Of a stretch of 64,000 bases of DNA, positions 55,849 through 64,000 are shown one piece after another (the stretch's first letter is position 1; each line of letters starts with the position of its first letter). Origin of the DNA: CAYQOX01 sp964419335. Lineage in GTDB: Bacteria > Hinthialibacterota > Hinthialibacteria > Hinthialibacterales > Hinthialibacteraceae. A program made the position numbers and the translations under genes. The stretch is from assembly GCA_964419335.1 (NCBI GenBank), contig CAYQOX010000012.1:1-64000 (forward strand), given 5' to 3'. The notes below the pieces were generated by a model. It searched no databases. It saw nothing but the letters and a program-made list of their open reading frames with translations, and was not told the DNA's origin.

Positions 55849-57258
55849 ATGGGACAAACTTTTGGTGTTATTGGATTAGCGGTTATGGGTGAAAACATCG
55901 TTTTGAATATGGAACGAAACGGGTTTCCGGTAGCTGTTTATAACCGAACTTCGGCCAAAACCAAAGATTTTATTGAAGGGCGTGGCGCTGAGAAAAATAT
56001 TATCGCAACTTATTCCTTGGAAGATTTCGTAAAGGCTTTGGAGCCGCCTCGAAAAATATTACTCATGGTAAAAGCCGGGCATGGTGTTGACGCGGTCATG
56101 GAACAACTTGTACCGCTTTTAGACGATGGCGATCTAATCATTGATGGCGGTAATTCCTTCTTTAAAGATACGGAACGACGTATGGATCAGATGAAATCAA
56201 CCAAGCTCTATTTTATGGGATGCGGGATCAGTGGTGGGGAGGAAGGAGCCTTATGGGGCCCCAGTATCATGCCCGGGGGGGATAAAGAAGCGTATGATCT
56301 TGTTGAACCTATCTTTAAAGAAATCAGTGCGAAAACAGATTCTGGCCCCTGTGTCGATTATATGGGGGCCCGTAGTGCCGGGCATTTTGTGAAAATGTGC
56401 CATAACGGCATTGAATATGGGGATATGCAATTAATCGCCGAGACGTATGATTTATTACGCCATGCTTTAGGTCTTTCACTGGATGAAATTGCAGATATTT
56501 TCAGTGAATGGAATAAAGGAGAACTGAATTCCTTTTTAATTGAAATTACCGCCAACATTGTGAATTATCCCGATGATCAAGGAAGTGAAGATGTATTGAT
56601 TGACCGAATCTTAGATAAGGCTGAACAAAAAGGTACCGGAAGATGGACTTCGCAAACCGCGATTGAATTGGGGATTCCCATCCCGACTATTACCGCTTCC
56701 GTAGATGCCCGAGCCATGTCTTCGATGAAAGAAGAAAGAGTACAAGCCAGCCGCATGTATCCGGTTCAGAATTATTCGGTTCCTTACGATAAAGAAAACT
56801 TTGTTCGCTGTGTGCGTGAAGCATTATACGCCTCAAAGATTTGTTCTTACGCACAGGGTTTTGCGTTGATGCGCCAAGCCTCAAACGAGTACCACTTAGG
56901 TTTAAATTTTGGTTCTATTGCGCGTATTTGGAAAGGGGGTTGTATCATTCGGGCTGTATTTTTGGATCAAATACGCGAAGCGTTCGAGCAACATCCCGAC
57001 TTACCTAATTTATTGGTCGCTCCCACATTCCAAAAAGAGATACAAGAGAGAATTGATTCCTGGCGCTGGACTGTGAAAATGGCAGCCGAAGTGGGGATCC
57101 CGGTGCCCGCCATGAGCGCCTCTTTGGCCTATTTTGATGCCTACCGCCGCGAGAGGCTTCCTGCGAATTTAATTCAAGGACAACGCGATTATTTTGGTGC
57201 ACATACTTATGAACGGGTGGATCAAGAAGGTGTTTTCCATACCCAATGGTTTGATTAG
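55849..57258 (+). CDS. gnd: 6-phosphogluconate dehydrogenase (decarboxylating)
   Basis: The 469-residue protein matches Gnd of E. coli (468) in length. It has VIGLAVMGENIVLNM for NADP binding, GGNSFF, GCGISGGEEGALWGPSIMPGG, the catalytic K-M-C-H-N-G-I-E-Y-GD segment and a late RDYFGAHTYER. It oxidises 6-phosphogluconate to ribulose 5-phosphate plus CO2 and NADPH. AAGGAG lies 11 bases before the ATG used here; an ATG three codons earlier (55840) is too close to it. It should be in an operon with the FGGY kinase. Confidence 0.94.
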   Translation: MGQTFGVIGLAVMGENIVLNMERNGFPVAVYNRTSAKTKDFIEGRGAEKNIIATYSLEDFVKALEPPRKILLMVKAGHGVDAVMEQLVPLLDDGDLIIDGGNSFFKDTERRMDQMKSTKLYFMGCGISGGEEGALWGPSIMPGGDKEAYDLVEPIFKEISAKTDSGPCVDYMGARSAGHFVKMCHNGIEYGDMQLIAETYDLLRHALGLSLDEIADIFSEWNKGELNSFLIEITANIVNYPDDQGSEDVLIDRILDKAEQKGTGRWTSQTAIELGIPIPTITASVDARAMSSMKEERVQASRMYPVQNYSVPYDKENFVRCVREALYASKICSYAQGFALMRQASNEYHLGLNFGSIARIWKGGCIIRAVFLDQIREAFEQHPDLPNLLVAPTFQKEIQERIDSWRWTVKMAAEVGIPVPAMSASLAYFDAYRRERLPANLIQGQRDYFGAHTYERVDQEGVFHTQWFD

Positions 57259-57569
57259 ATTCTTTTTACTTTTTGAGAATGGTTTTTACAGATTTGAGAT
57301 AAATTGAATCCATGCTTTTCTCTAGAAACGATTCTTGGATACAAAAAATAAGATATTGTATCGGATCATGTCACAAATATACTGTTTCTTATTACTTTTT
57401 GAAGAAAATCTTAATTTAAACACTTAAACAATCTCTGATTTAAATGTTCCTTTTGATTAGAGTTATAGTTCAATCCGCTAGGTTGATCACTTGGCGGGTT
57501 TTTATTTAGGTACATCCATTGCTATAAAGAATCTGTATCTCATCGTTTAAAGATTAGAAAGGGTTTAGC
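57259..57569. other. 311-base gap after gnd
   Basis: This AT-rich gap holds a terminator-like stem late in the gap and, presumably, the chemoreceptor promoter. I see no gene. Confidence 0.45.
57475..57503 (+). terminator. Terminator-like stem
   Basis: CCGCTAGGT and ACTTGGCGG pair over nine positions (two G-T) around TGATC, and GTTTTT follows. It lies 217 bases after gnd, so it is either a late gnd terminator or an attenuator of the chemoreceptor. Confidence 0.55.
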
Positions 57570-59975
57570 ATGTTTAACAACTTGAAACTTGGCTGGAAAA
57601 TTGGTCTTGGATTTGGGACGCTTATAGTGATTTCCGGTGTTTTAGGGACACTTGCCATTTTAAAAATGGTAAACGTTCAATCACAGTCGACGATTTTGGC
57701 ACAGGAGTACATTCCTGAAGTCAATGTAGCCAATGAAATCGAGCGAAATGCTCTTATGACGATGTACAACATGAGAGGCTATGCCTTATCCGAGGAGGAA
57801 CAATACCTTCAACTGGGAAGGCAATATCTTGATAGTGTCAAACAAGAATTAGAAAATGCGAAAAAACTTGCGCAAGACTCTGCCCATTTAGTGAAACTGA
57901 GAAATGAGATCGACGAGATAGTATCGAAAGTTGCTCAGTACGATAATTTGAGTAATCAGACGGTTCAGAAAAATAGCCAAATCGATTCCAATCGTCAAAC
58001 GATGGATGATACCGCTACTGAATTCATGAAGAATTGCGAAGATTTTGTCTCAGGGCAAAATCTTCTTTTAGAAAATGATATTGATGAAAATGTAACGTTA
58101 ATCCAAGAGCGGGTTACAAAAATCAACCTTGTTAATGATGTGATTGATCTTGGTAATGAAATAAGGCTTATGTCGTGGCGCTCTCAAGCCGACCGTGATC
58201 CCGAAATGGCAAAAACCGCTTTAACCCGTTTCGAGGAGATGGAGAAAAAGTTTGAGGAACTGGGTGAAATTACACGTCTGGATGTAGATATTCAACGTAT
58301 CAAGGACACAAAGACCGCCGCTATACAGTATCAAGAAGCGATCCAAGATCTCTTACAAGGTTGGAACCAAATTTATGGTGATCAATCTACAAATCACTCC
58401 GCTACTTCAACTTGGAATAATCAAGCTGACAATCTGCGAAAGAACATCGTTTCTCAAATGGATCAAGCAGCGAAGACTTTCATTCAAAATTGTGAAGATT
58501 TTATTGCAGGTCAAAATCAACACCTCGTCCAAGAGATAGGAAGTATGAAATCTTCGTTGAATGAGCGAAAAACCAAAATTCAATTGGTGGGTACCATCTT
58601 TAATTTGGGAAACGAGGCCCGTCTCGCTGCATGGAAATCACAAGCCCAGAGGGATCCTACGTTGATTGAAGATGCGCAATCCATTTTTGTTACCTTGGAT
58701 ACAATCTACGAAGAATTAAGCAAAATTACTCGGCTTGATGAAGATATCGAACGCATAAACAATACAAAGAACGCGGGGAATGCTTATCAGCAGGCGATGA
58801 ATGATCTACTTGTTCAATGGAAAGAAAAAAATAGCCTTGATCAGAATCGAGATGCGGTGGCTACAGAGGTTCTCACCTCGGTACAAACTACCGCAGAGAC
58901 AGGGACCAATGAAACAACGAAGATCGCTCAAGACACGAATGACTCATTAAGTGCCGCTCGTCAAGTGTTAGTCATTGGCTTAATCATCGCATTGGTGATT
59001 GGCATTGCCTTGGCCTTCTTCTTAACTAAGGGGATTGTTGGTCCCATCCGGCGCACCGTGAAATTCGCCCAAGCGGTGGCCAAAGGTGATTTAACCCAAC
59101 AAATTCATGTGGATCAGAATGATGAAATTGGCATGATGGCGGATTCGCTTAACGAAATGACCAACAGTTTGAATGATTTGATGAATGGGATTCAACTTGC
59201 AGCGGAACAAGTCGCGGCTAGTGCAGAAGAACTTTCGGCGGGAGCTGAAAACCTAGCCCAGGGAGCCACCGAACAGTCTAGCAATCTGAATGAAGCCTCT
59301 TCTTCGATCGATGGTCTTGTAAAATCGATTGAAGGCAGTGCAGAAAGTGCCATTAAAACGGACGGCGTATCTTCACAAGCGGCAATTGAAGCCGACAAAG
59401 GGGGGAATGCGGTTGTGGATACAGTAGAAGCGATGAAGCAAATCGCAGATAAGATCTCCATTATCAATGATATCTCTGATCAAACCAACCTCCTTGCACT
59501 GAATGCTGCCATCGAAGCCGCACGCGCGGGAGAGATGGGCAAAGGGTTTGCTGTGGTAGCCGTCGAAGTACGCAAGCTGGCTGAACGCAGCCAAGTAGCC
59601 GCTAAAGAAATTAGCGAACTCTCACGTAATAGTGTTGGCAAAGCAGAAGAAGCGGGAAGTTTGATCCAATCGGTGGTTCCAGGAATCAAGAACGCTTCCC
59701 AGTTGGTACAACAGATCAATCTTTATTGTCAAGAGCAAACCGAGTCCGCAAATCAAATACGAAACGTGATTCATCAGTTGGATCGAGTCACTCAGGAAAA
59801 TTCTTCGGTTAGTGAAGAAACCGCAACCGCCAGTGAAGAAATGTCCGCTCAAGCCCAATCATTACAAGAGATGATCTCACGCTTCAAGACTACGGGGAAA
59901 CGGAATGAGTCCTACTCCATGGATTCTTCCTCGAAAGCCTTACCGTACACGAGCAGTCACGAAGAGTTTCATTAA
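57570..59975 (+). CDS. Methyl-accepting chemotaxis protein with a duplicated sensor segment
   Basis: The 801-residue protein has two membrane helices (about 9-33 and 468-490), HAMP (about 492-545) and an MCP signalling domain whose hairpin tip is DQTNLLALNAAIEAARAGEMGKGFAVVAVEVRKLAERS in reduced form. Between the helices, a segment of about 120 residues occurs twice, at about 150-270 and 300-420. Both units share NCEDF(V/I)(S/A)GQN, LGNE(I/A)RL, EI/KITRLD and a Q/N-rich helix. This is a tandem copy of a helical sensor module. It is followed by a CheY-like protein and a large hybrid kinase, a likely sensory cluster. The ligand is unknown. Confidence 0.9.
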   Translation: MFNNLKLGWKIGLGFGTLIVISGVLGTLAILKMVNVQSQSTILAQEYIPEVNVANEIERNALMTMYNMRGYALSEEEQYLQLGRQYLDSVKQELENAKKLAQDSAHLVKLRNEIDEIVSKVAQYDNLSNQTVQKNSQIDSNRQTMDDTATEFMKNCEDFVSGQNLLLENDIDENVTLIQERVTKINLVNDVIDLGNEIRLMSWRSQADRDPEMAKTALTRFEEMEKKFEELGEITRLDVDIQRIKDTKTAAIQYQEAIQDLLQGWNQIYGDQSTNHSATSTWNNQADNLRKNIVSQMDQAAKTFIQNCEDFIAGQNQHLVQEIGSMKSSLNERKTKIQLVGTIFNLGNEARLAAWKSQAQRDPTLIEDAQSIFVTLDTIYEELSKITRLDEDIERINNTKNAGNAYQQAMNDLLVQWKEKNSLDQNRDAVATEVLTSVQTTAETGTNETTKIAQDTNDSLSAARQVLVIGLIIALVIGIALAFFLTKGIVGPIRRTVKFAQAVAKGDLTQQIHVDQNDEIGMMADSLNEMTNSLNDLMNGIQLAAEQVAASAEELSAGAENLAQGATEQSSNLNEASSSIDGLVKSIEGSAESAIKTDGVSSQAAIEADKGGNAVVDTVEAMKQIADKISIINDISDQTNLLALNAAIEAARAGEMGKGFAVVAVEVRKLAERSQVAAKEISELSRNSVGKAEEAGSLIQSVVPGIKNASQLVQQINLYCQEQTESANQIRNVIHQLDRVTQENSSVSEETATASEEMSAQAQSLQEMISRFKTTGKRNESYSMDSSSKALPYTSSHEEFH

Positions 59976-59992
59976 TTTGTGAAATTGTAGGG

Positions 59993-60030
59993 AAAGTGGG
60001 ATGGATCGCCGTTTTTTTTATCCCACTTTT
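59993..60030 (+). terminator. Rho-independent terminator
   Basis: AAAGTGGGAT / ATCCCACTTT stem, with a T-rich loop and a T end, 18 bases after the chemoreceptor stop. Confidence 0.8.
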
Positions 60031-60104
60031 ATATTCTTAAAAGGAATTCGTCTCTAAAATCTTTTAATTTATAAATTTATTCTATCTTGGATTGGGGAGT
60101 TCGG

Positions 60105-60461
60105 ATGAGAGTTCTTGTCGTCGATGATTATGAAGTTATTCGTAAAATTCATATAACGAACTTAAAAAAAATGGGGATTGTTACGATTCAAGAAGCGGTG
60201 AATGGAAAGGAAGCGGTGGATGCGGTGTTGTTGGAAGCGTTTGATTTGATCTTGATGGATTGGCACATGCCGATTATGAATGGAATTGAAGCGTTAACGA
60301 TCCTGCGGGAAGAAGGAGTACAAACCCCCATCGTTTTTTGTACCGACGAAAAACAAAGCGAATCAACCGCCCAAGCCTTGAATTGCGGTGCGGATCAATA
60401 CCTTGTTAAGCCGTATACACCAACTCAATTCCGTTCTGTGATCTCTCAATTTATAAAGTGA
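60105..60461 (+). CDS. CheY-like single-domain response regulator
   Basis: The 118-residue protein starts at the ATG after GGGGAG. It is a bare receiver domain: VVDDYE acidic pocket, D52 in LMDWHMP as the phosphorylation site, FCTDEK in the switch region and VKPY with the conserved lysine. There is no output domain, so it acts by protein binding, as CheY does, or as a relay. It lies 32 bases before the hybrid kinase on the same strand, so the pair is probably one unit. The kinase that feeds it is likely that neighbour. Confidence 0.93.
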   Translation: MRVLVVDDYEVIRKIHITNLKKMGIVTIQEAVNGKEAVDAVLLEAFDLILMDWHMPIMNGIEALTILREEGVQTPIVFCTDEKQSESTAQALNCGADQYLVKPYTPTQFRSVISQFIK

Positions 60462-60493
60462 ATACCCTTTAACTACCTAGGAGTTCTTGTTTT

Positions 60494-63469
60494 ATGTCAA
60501 GTACGTCATCTATAACATTTCGTGTTCTCGCTGTGGATGATGAAGAAAATATCCTCTATCTCTTCCAAAGGATTTTTCAGAATATCAATACAATAAAAAA
60601 CCGCTACAGCGAGGATGTCAATGAAAATATTTATTATGAAATAACATTATGTCAACAAGGAGATCAAGCCGTAGAGAAAATCCGCGAATCGATTTTTGAA
60701 AAGAGACCTTTTTCCTTAATCTTTCTTGATCTCAATATGCCGCCTGGTCCTGATGGGATTTGGACGGCAGAACAAATTCGCAAGTTGGATTCTCAGGTAG
60801 AATTTGTACTGGTTACTGGAATAAGTGATTACAATCCTCATGAGATTGCGCAACGAATTGGTCCCCCAGATAAATTTTTATTTCTTCGCAAACCCTGCCA
60901 AATTGAAGAAATTATTCAAATGACCTTTTCATTGTGTTACAAATGGAAAAATGAAAAGAAACTTCTTGAAGTGAACCGGCAATTAGAAGAGAAAATTGTC
61001 GATCGGACTCGTGAATTACGCGATCTCAATAAACAGCTACAAATTGATATTGAAGAACGTAAACGGGTTGAACAAGACTTGAGAGATAGCGAAGAGCGCT
61101 TTCGCCTTATTAGTGAATCCGCGAAAGATGCCATTGTGATGATTGATCACGAAGGATACGTGCACTATTGGAATCAGTCTGCCGAAAGGATTTTTGGGTA
61201 TACATCGAAAGAAGCCTATGGAAAAAAAGTCCACGACCTCATTGCTCCCGAACGCTATGCCTTTTTTTATACGCAAGGGATGGAGCGCTTTCAACGCACT
61301 GGAGAAGGGGAAATATTTGACACCGCGGTAGAACTTAATGCACTCACCAAATCAGGAAAAGAGATTCCGGTTGAGTTAACCGTTTCGAAATTGGTTTTTC
61401 ATGGGAAATTACACGTAATAGCCATCATCCGCGACATTTCAGAACGCAAACAAGCGGAAGAAGAATTAAAACAAAGCAAACGTGCAGCAGAGCAGGCGAA
61501 TCAAGCCAAAAGCCAGTTTTTGGCCAATATGAGTCACGAAATTCGTACCCCGATGAATGCAATTATGGGCATGGTGGATTTGGCGTTGAATACTGAATTG
61601 GATTCCGAACAACGTGAATACTTAGACATCGTCAAGGAATCTGCCGATGCTTTACTCATGTTGTTGAATGATATTATTGATTTCTCCAAAATCGAAGCCG
61701 GAAAACTGGATCTGGAAAAAGTAGAGTTTCATCTCCAATCCAGTTTAAGTGAAATGCTGCGTACCTTATCCATCCGCGCCCGGCAAAAGAATTTGGAATT
61801 GTTATTCTACGTATCACCCGAGGTCCCGACTCTCTTAATTGGAGATCCCGCTCGGCTGCGGCAAATCATTATTAACCTGGTAGGGAATGCCATCAAGTTT
61901 ACCGAAGAAGGAGAAGTTTACATTCATGTTGATGTTGAATCAAAGAGCAAAGACCGGGTTCGTCTTTATTTTCAAGTAAAAGATACGGGAATTGGTATCC
62001 CTCAAGATATGCAGGAACAGATCTTTAATGCATTTGAACAAGTCGATCACTCATTCACTCGTAAGCATGGGGGTACAGGGTTAGGTTTGTCGATCTGTAA
62101 GCGACTCACCCAATTGATGAAAGGTTCGATTTGTGTTGAAAGCCCCGTGCCAGATTGGGACCCCAAGAAATCCACTTATCCCGGGAGTGTCTTTCATTTC
62201 ACCGTTGAATTTGAACGGATTGAGGAGAGTGAGCATCAGGAAGAAATCGAATTCACGCCATTTCGCGGGATCCCTATTTTGATTTTGGATGATCACCGAG
62301 GAAATTGCGAAATAATGCAACGTTATCTACGTTCTTGGATGATGAGACCTTGCGTCATTCAACATCCCATGGATCTTCTTTCAACCTTGGAAACCGCGAT
62401 GGAGTTAGAAAACCCATTTCAAATCGTCGTCATTGATTCTGAAATGCCAGAATTTAATGGACTCGAAATGATCCAACAATTAAGGCACCAAGAAAAATTC
62501 AATTCACTCAGGATTATCTATATGACGGCTCTGGGTGAAAGCCTTTCTCCCCGATTAATTAAAGAACACAATATCGCTTCTGTCTTACATAAACCGGTAG
62601 AACCATCGGAGTTACTCCAGGCCTTACGCATTGCTCTTGGTTATGAAAAAGCCGAAGAACACTACACACTTGAAAGGAAAACCTCTATTGCGCAAGAGGG
62701 CGCCTTGCATATTCTGCTGGCCGAAGACAATGTATTTAACCAAAAAGTGATTGTACATCTTCTTGAAAAACAAGGCCATCGGCTTTCCATCGCTAGCAAT
62801 GGGAAGGAAACCGTCGATCTTGTTTGTCAGGAAGATGTTGATCTTATTTTGATGGATGTGCATATGCCTGTAATGGATGGAATCGAAGCCACCCAAACAA
62901 TACGAAACATAGAACAAGAGTGGGGTACACATATCCCCATCATCGCGATTACCGCAGCGGCCATAAAAGGGGATATGGAAAAATGTTTAGAAGCCGGTAT
63001 GGATGATTACATCGCCAAGCCGATTAAAACCGAACAAGTCAATCAAAAAATTGCCGCTTATTGTCTGAAAGAAGAAGTGCCAAAGGTTGACGAAGAACAA
63101 AGAGAACCATCGAAAGAAATGATCGATCCATCTCAGATTATGGAGCACGTAGACGGAGATGAAGAGCAACTAAAAGAATTAATTCAAGTCTTCATTGGGA
63201 ATGCAAATGAGATGATGCAAAAAATTGAAGAGGCTATTCAAAACGAAGATTATGACCAACTTCGAGAAGCCGCTCATAGCCTCAAAGGCACGGTAGCTTT
63301 CTTCGGTGCCGAAACCGCCCGAGAAGCCGCTTTGCAATTAGAATGGGTTGGACGTAACCGGGACGAAGCCAATCGAGAAAATGCTTGGAAACAAGTCGAA
63401 ACTGAGATGAACGCTTTAAAAAATTATATGATCAGCAAAGGTTGGTATTCAATGGAAGGCTCTTCTTGA
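60494..63469 (+). CDS. Hybrid histidine kinase (REC-PAS-HisKA-HATPase-REC-REC-Hpt)
   Basis: The 991-residue protein has no membrane helix. The order is: receiver (about 10-150), coiled coil (155-200), PAS (205-320), HisKA with H348 in MSHEIRTP, HATPase (about 450-575) with N, G1 and G2 boxes (VGNAIKFTEEG, KDTGIGIPQD, GTGLGLSI), receiver 2 (about 590-705), receiver 3 (about 730-850) with a standard LMDVHMP, and an Hpt domain with H928 in AAHSLKG. This is a full phosphorelay in one chain, resembling BarA and RpfC. The N-terminal receiver suggests input from another kinase. AGGAG lies 11 bases before the ATG. The output is unknown. Confidence 0.94.
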   Translation: MSSTSSITFRVLAVDDEENILYLFQRIFQNINTIKNRYSEDVNENIYYEITLCQQGDQAVEKIRESIFEKRPFSLIFLDLNMPPGPDGIWTAEQIRKLDSQVEFVLVTGISDYNPHEIAQRIGPPDKFLFLRKPCQIEEIIQMTFSLCYKWKNEKKLLEVNRQLEEKIVDRTRELRDLNKQLQIDIEERKRVEQDLRDSEERFRLISESAKDAIVMIDHEGYVHYWNQSAERIFGYTSKEAYGKKVHDLIAPERYAFFYTQGMERFQRTGEGEIFDTAVELNALTKSGKEIPVELTVSKLVFHGKLHVIAIIRDISERKQAEEELKQSKRAAEQANQAKSQFLANMSHEIRTPMNAIMGMVDLALNTELDSEQREYLDIVKESADALLMLLNDIIDFSKIEAGKLDLEKVEFHLQSSLSEMLRTLSIRARQKNLELLFYVSPEVPTLLIGDPARLRQIIINLVGNAIKFTEEGEVYIHVDVESKSKDRVRLYFQVKDTGIGIPQDMQEQIFNAFEQVDHSFTRKHGGTGLGLSICKRLTQLMKGSICVESPVPDWDPKKSTYPGSVFHFTVEFERIEESEHQEEIEFTPFRGIPILILDDHRGNCEIMQRYLRSWMMRPCVIQHPMDLLSTLETAMELENPFQIVVIDSEMPEFNGLEMIQQLRHQEKFNSLRIIYMTALGESLSPRLIKEHNIASVLHKPVEPSELLQALRIALGYEKAEEHYTLERKTSIAQEGALHILLAEDNVFNQKVIVHLLEKQGHRLSIASNGKETVDLVCQEDVDLILMDVHMPVMDGIEATQTIRNIEQEWGTHIPIIAITAAAIKGDMEKCLEAGMDDYIAKPIKTEQVNQKIAAYCLKEEVPKVDEEQREPSKEMIDPSQIMEHVDGDEEQLKELIQVFIGNANEMMQKIEEAIQNEDYDQLREAAHSLKGTVAFFGAETAREAALQLEWVGRNRDEANRENAWKQVETEMNALKNYMISKGWYSMEGSS

Positions 63470-63547
63470 AGCGATTTTTTTGGCGCGTGTATTTAAAGCA
63501 TTCTCATGAAAAATGAAAAATAACATGAAAGTAAATTGAACAATAAG

Positions 63548-64000
63548 ATGACGAACTCTATCATCGTATGGTTTCGGAATGATTTACGCTTGCAGGATCA
63601 ACCCGCTTATTATCATGCTTGTCGTAGCAACAAACCAATCATTCCGGTGTATCTATTCTCTGATCAAGATGCAAACTCTCTTGGAAGTGCGAGTAAAGTC
63701 TGGCTGCATCATTCTTTATATGCTCTCCAGCAATCGCTCCATAAACATCATTTACGCTTAATCCTCCGTAAGGGTGAGCCCTTATCCAATTTGTCTCAAT
63801 TGCTGCTCGAGACAGGTGCAGATGAAGTGTGTTGGAACCGTTGCTATGATCCACAAACACTAAAAGAGGATAAGAATATTGAGACAAAATTAAACGCTCA
63901 AGGCTTTAAAACCAACGTTTTTAATGGTTCTCTCCTTGTGGAACCGTGGGCAATGAAAACTAAGCAGGGAACTCCTTATAAGGTATTTACTCCATTTTGG
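63548..64000 (+). CDS. phrB: Deoxyribodipyrimidine photolyase, N-terminal part
   Basis: The frame starts at ATG and runs off the window edge after 151 codons with no stop. It opens with SIIVWFRNDLRLQDQPAYYHAC, the standard start of the photolyase alpha/beta antenna domain. LILRKGEP, the DEVCWNRCYDP segment and LVEPWAMKTKQGTPYKVFTPF follow, all typical of class I CPD photolyases. It would split pyrimidine dimers with light. It lies 78 bases after the hybrid kinase; no terminator is obvious between them. The C-terminal FAD domain is beyond the window. Confidence 0.92.
   Translation, partial: MTNSIIVWFRNDLRLQDQPAYYHACRSNKPIIPVYLFSDQDANSLGSASKVWLHHSLYALQQSLHKHHLRLILRKGEPLSNLSQLLLETGADEVCWNRCYDPQTLKEDKNIETKLNAQGFKTNVFNGSLLVEPWAMKTKQGTPYKVFTPFW

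Noticed and set aside
1..64000. CRISPR arrays, prophage or integrated elements
   Set aside because: No regular direct repeats with spacers, no integrase or phage structural gene, and only one tRNA, without a flanking repeat of its 3' end, were seen.

Overview
The window is about 64 kb of moderately AT-rich chromosomal DNA from a free-living, Gram-negative, probably uncultured heterotroph. Several traits recall Planctomycetes and neighbouring candidate phyla such as Hydrogenedentota and Sumerlaeota: formylglycine sulfatases with twin-arginine or Sec leaders, exported Gfo/Idh/MocA oxidoreductases, a short-leader type IV pseudopilin, a BlaI/M56 regulatory pair, a secreted tricorn-like protease, and genes in small groups rather than long operons. 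The phylum cannot be fixed from this sequence alone. I see no phage, integrase, intact transposase or CRISPR array.

Layout. 0-7 kb: a YhcH-type sugar protein, a beta-carbonic anhydrase fused to a Dabb domain, an exported Gfo/Idh/MocA protein and a giant double FAD oxidoreductase. 7-16 kb: DAHP synthase, a pseudopilin, an asparagine-synthetase-like protein without its glutaminase cysteine, a TMTC-like membrane protein with TPRs, a methyltransferase with a tiny double-CPFC protein, and a PhoD-like phosphatase. 16-29 kb: a BlaI repressor coupled to an M56 metalloprotease carrying an FG-GAP-rich extracellular part, two sulfatases, a CbiX chelatase, a sugar isomerase-dehydrogenase fusion, an SDR and a CPBP-like membrane protein. 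29-35 kb: glutamate dehydrogenase, a fused NfnAB-type transhydrogenase, a cysteine-rich exported protein with an apparent terminal frameshift, and a likely 6S RNA. 35-46 kb: a glycosyltransferase, tRNA-Asn, a secreted DUF5010-like protein, an L-fucose-isomerase-family enzyme, gyrA, and a run of RNA hairpins. 46-57 kb: an exported RraA-fold protein, a VOC protein, the tricorn-like protease, a third sulfatase, a haem lipoprotein, a BNR_4 protein, an FGGY kinase and 6-phosphogluconate dehydrogenase. 57-64 kb: a chemoreceptor with an internal duplication, a CheY-like regulator, a large hybrid histidine kinase and the start of a photolyase.

How it fits together. The dominant theme is scavenging of complex, probably sulfated, polysaccharides. 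Secreted sulfatases, BNR and DUF5010 proteins would act on the polymer, and exported or cytoplasmic oxidoreductases, an isomerase and sugar kinases would process the monosaccharides. The BlaI/M56-FG-GAP pair directly before a sulfatase is the best candidate for an undescribed sensing circuit. NfnAB and glutamate dehydrogenase link redox and nitrogen metabolism.

Other notable items are an interspersed repeat pair of 180-200 bp (614-810 and 8931-9108), a buried ribosome binding site inside the carbonic anhydrase fusion, and a hairpin-rich putative RNA at 45341-45521. Starts were chosen from Shine-Dalgarno spacing and leader peptides. Domain calls come from motif recognition only, because no database search was possible.
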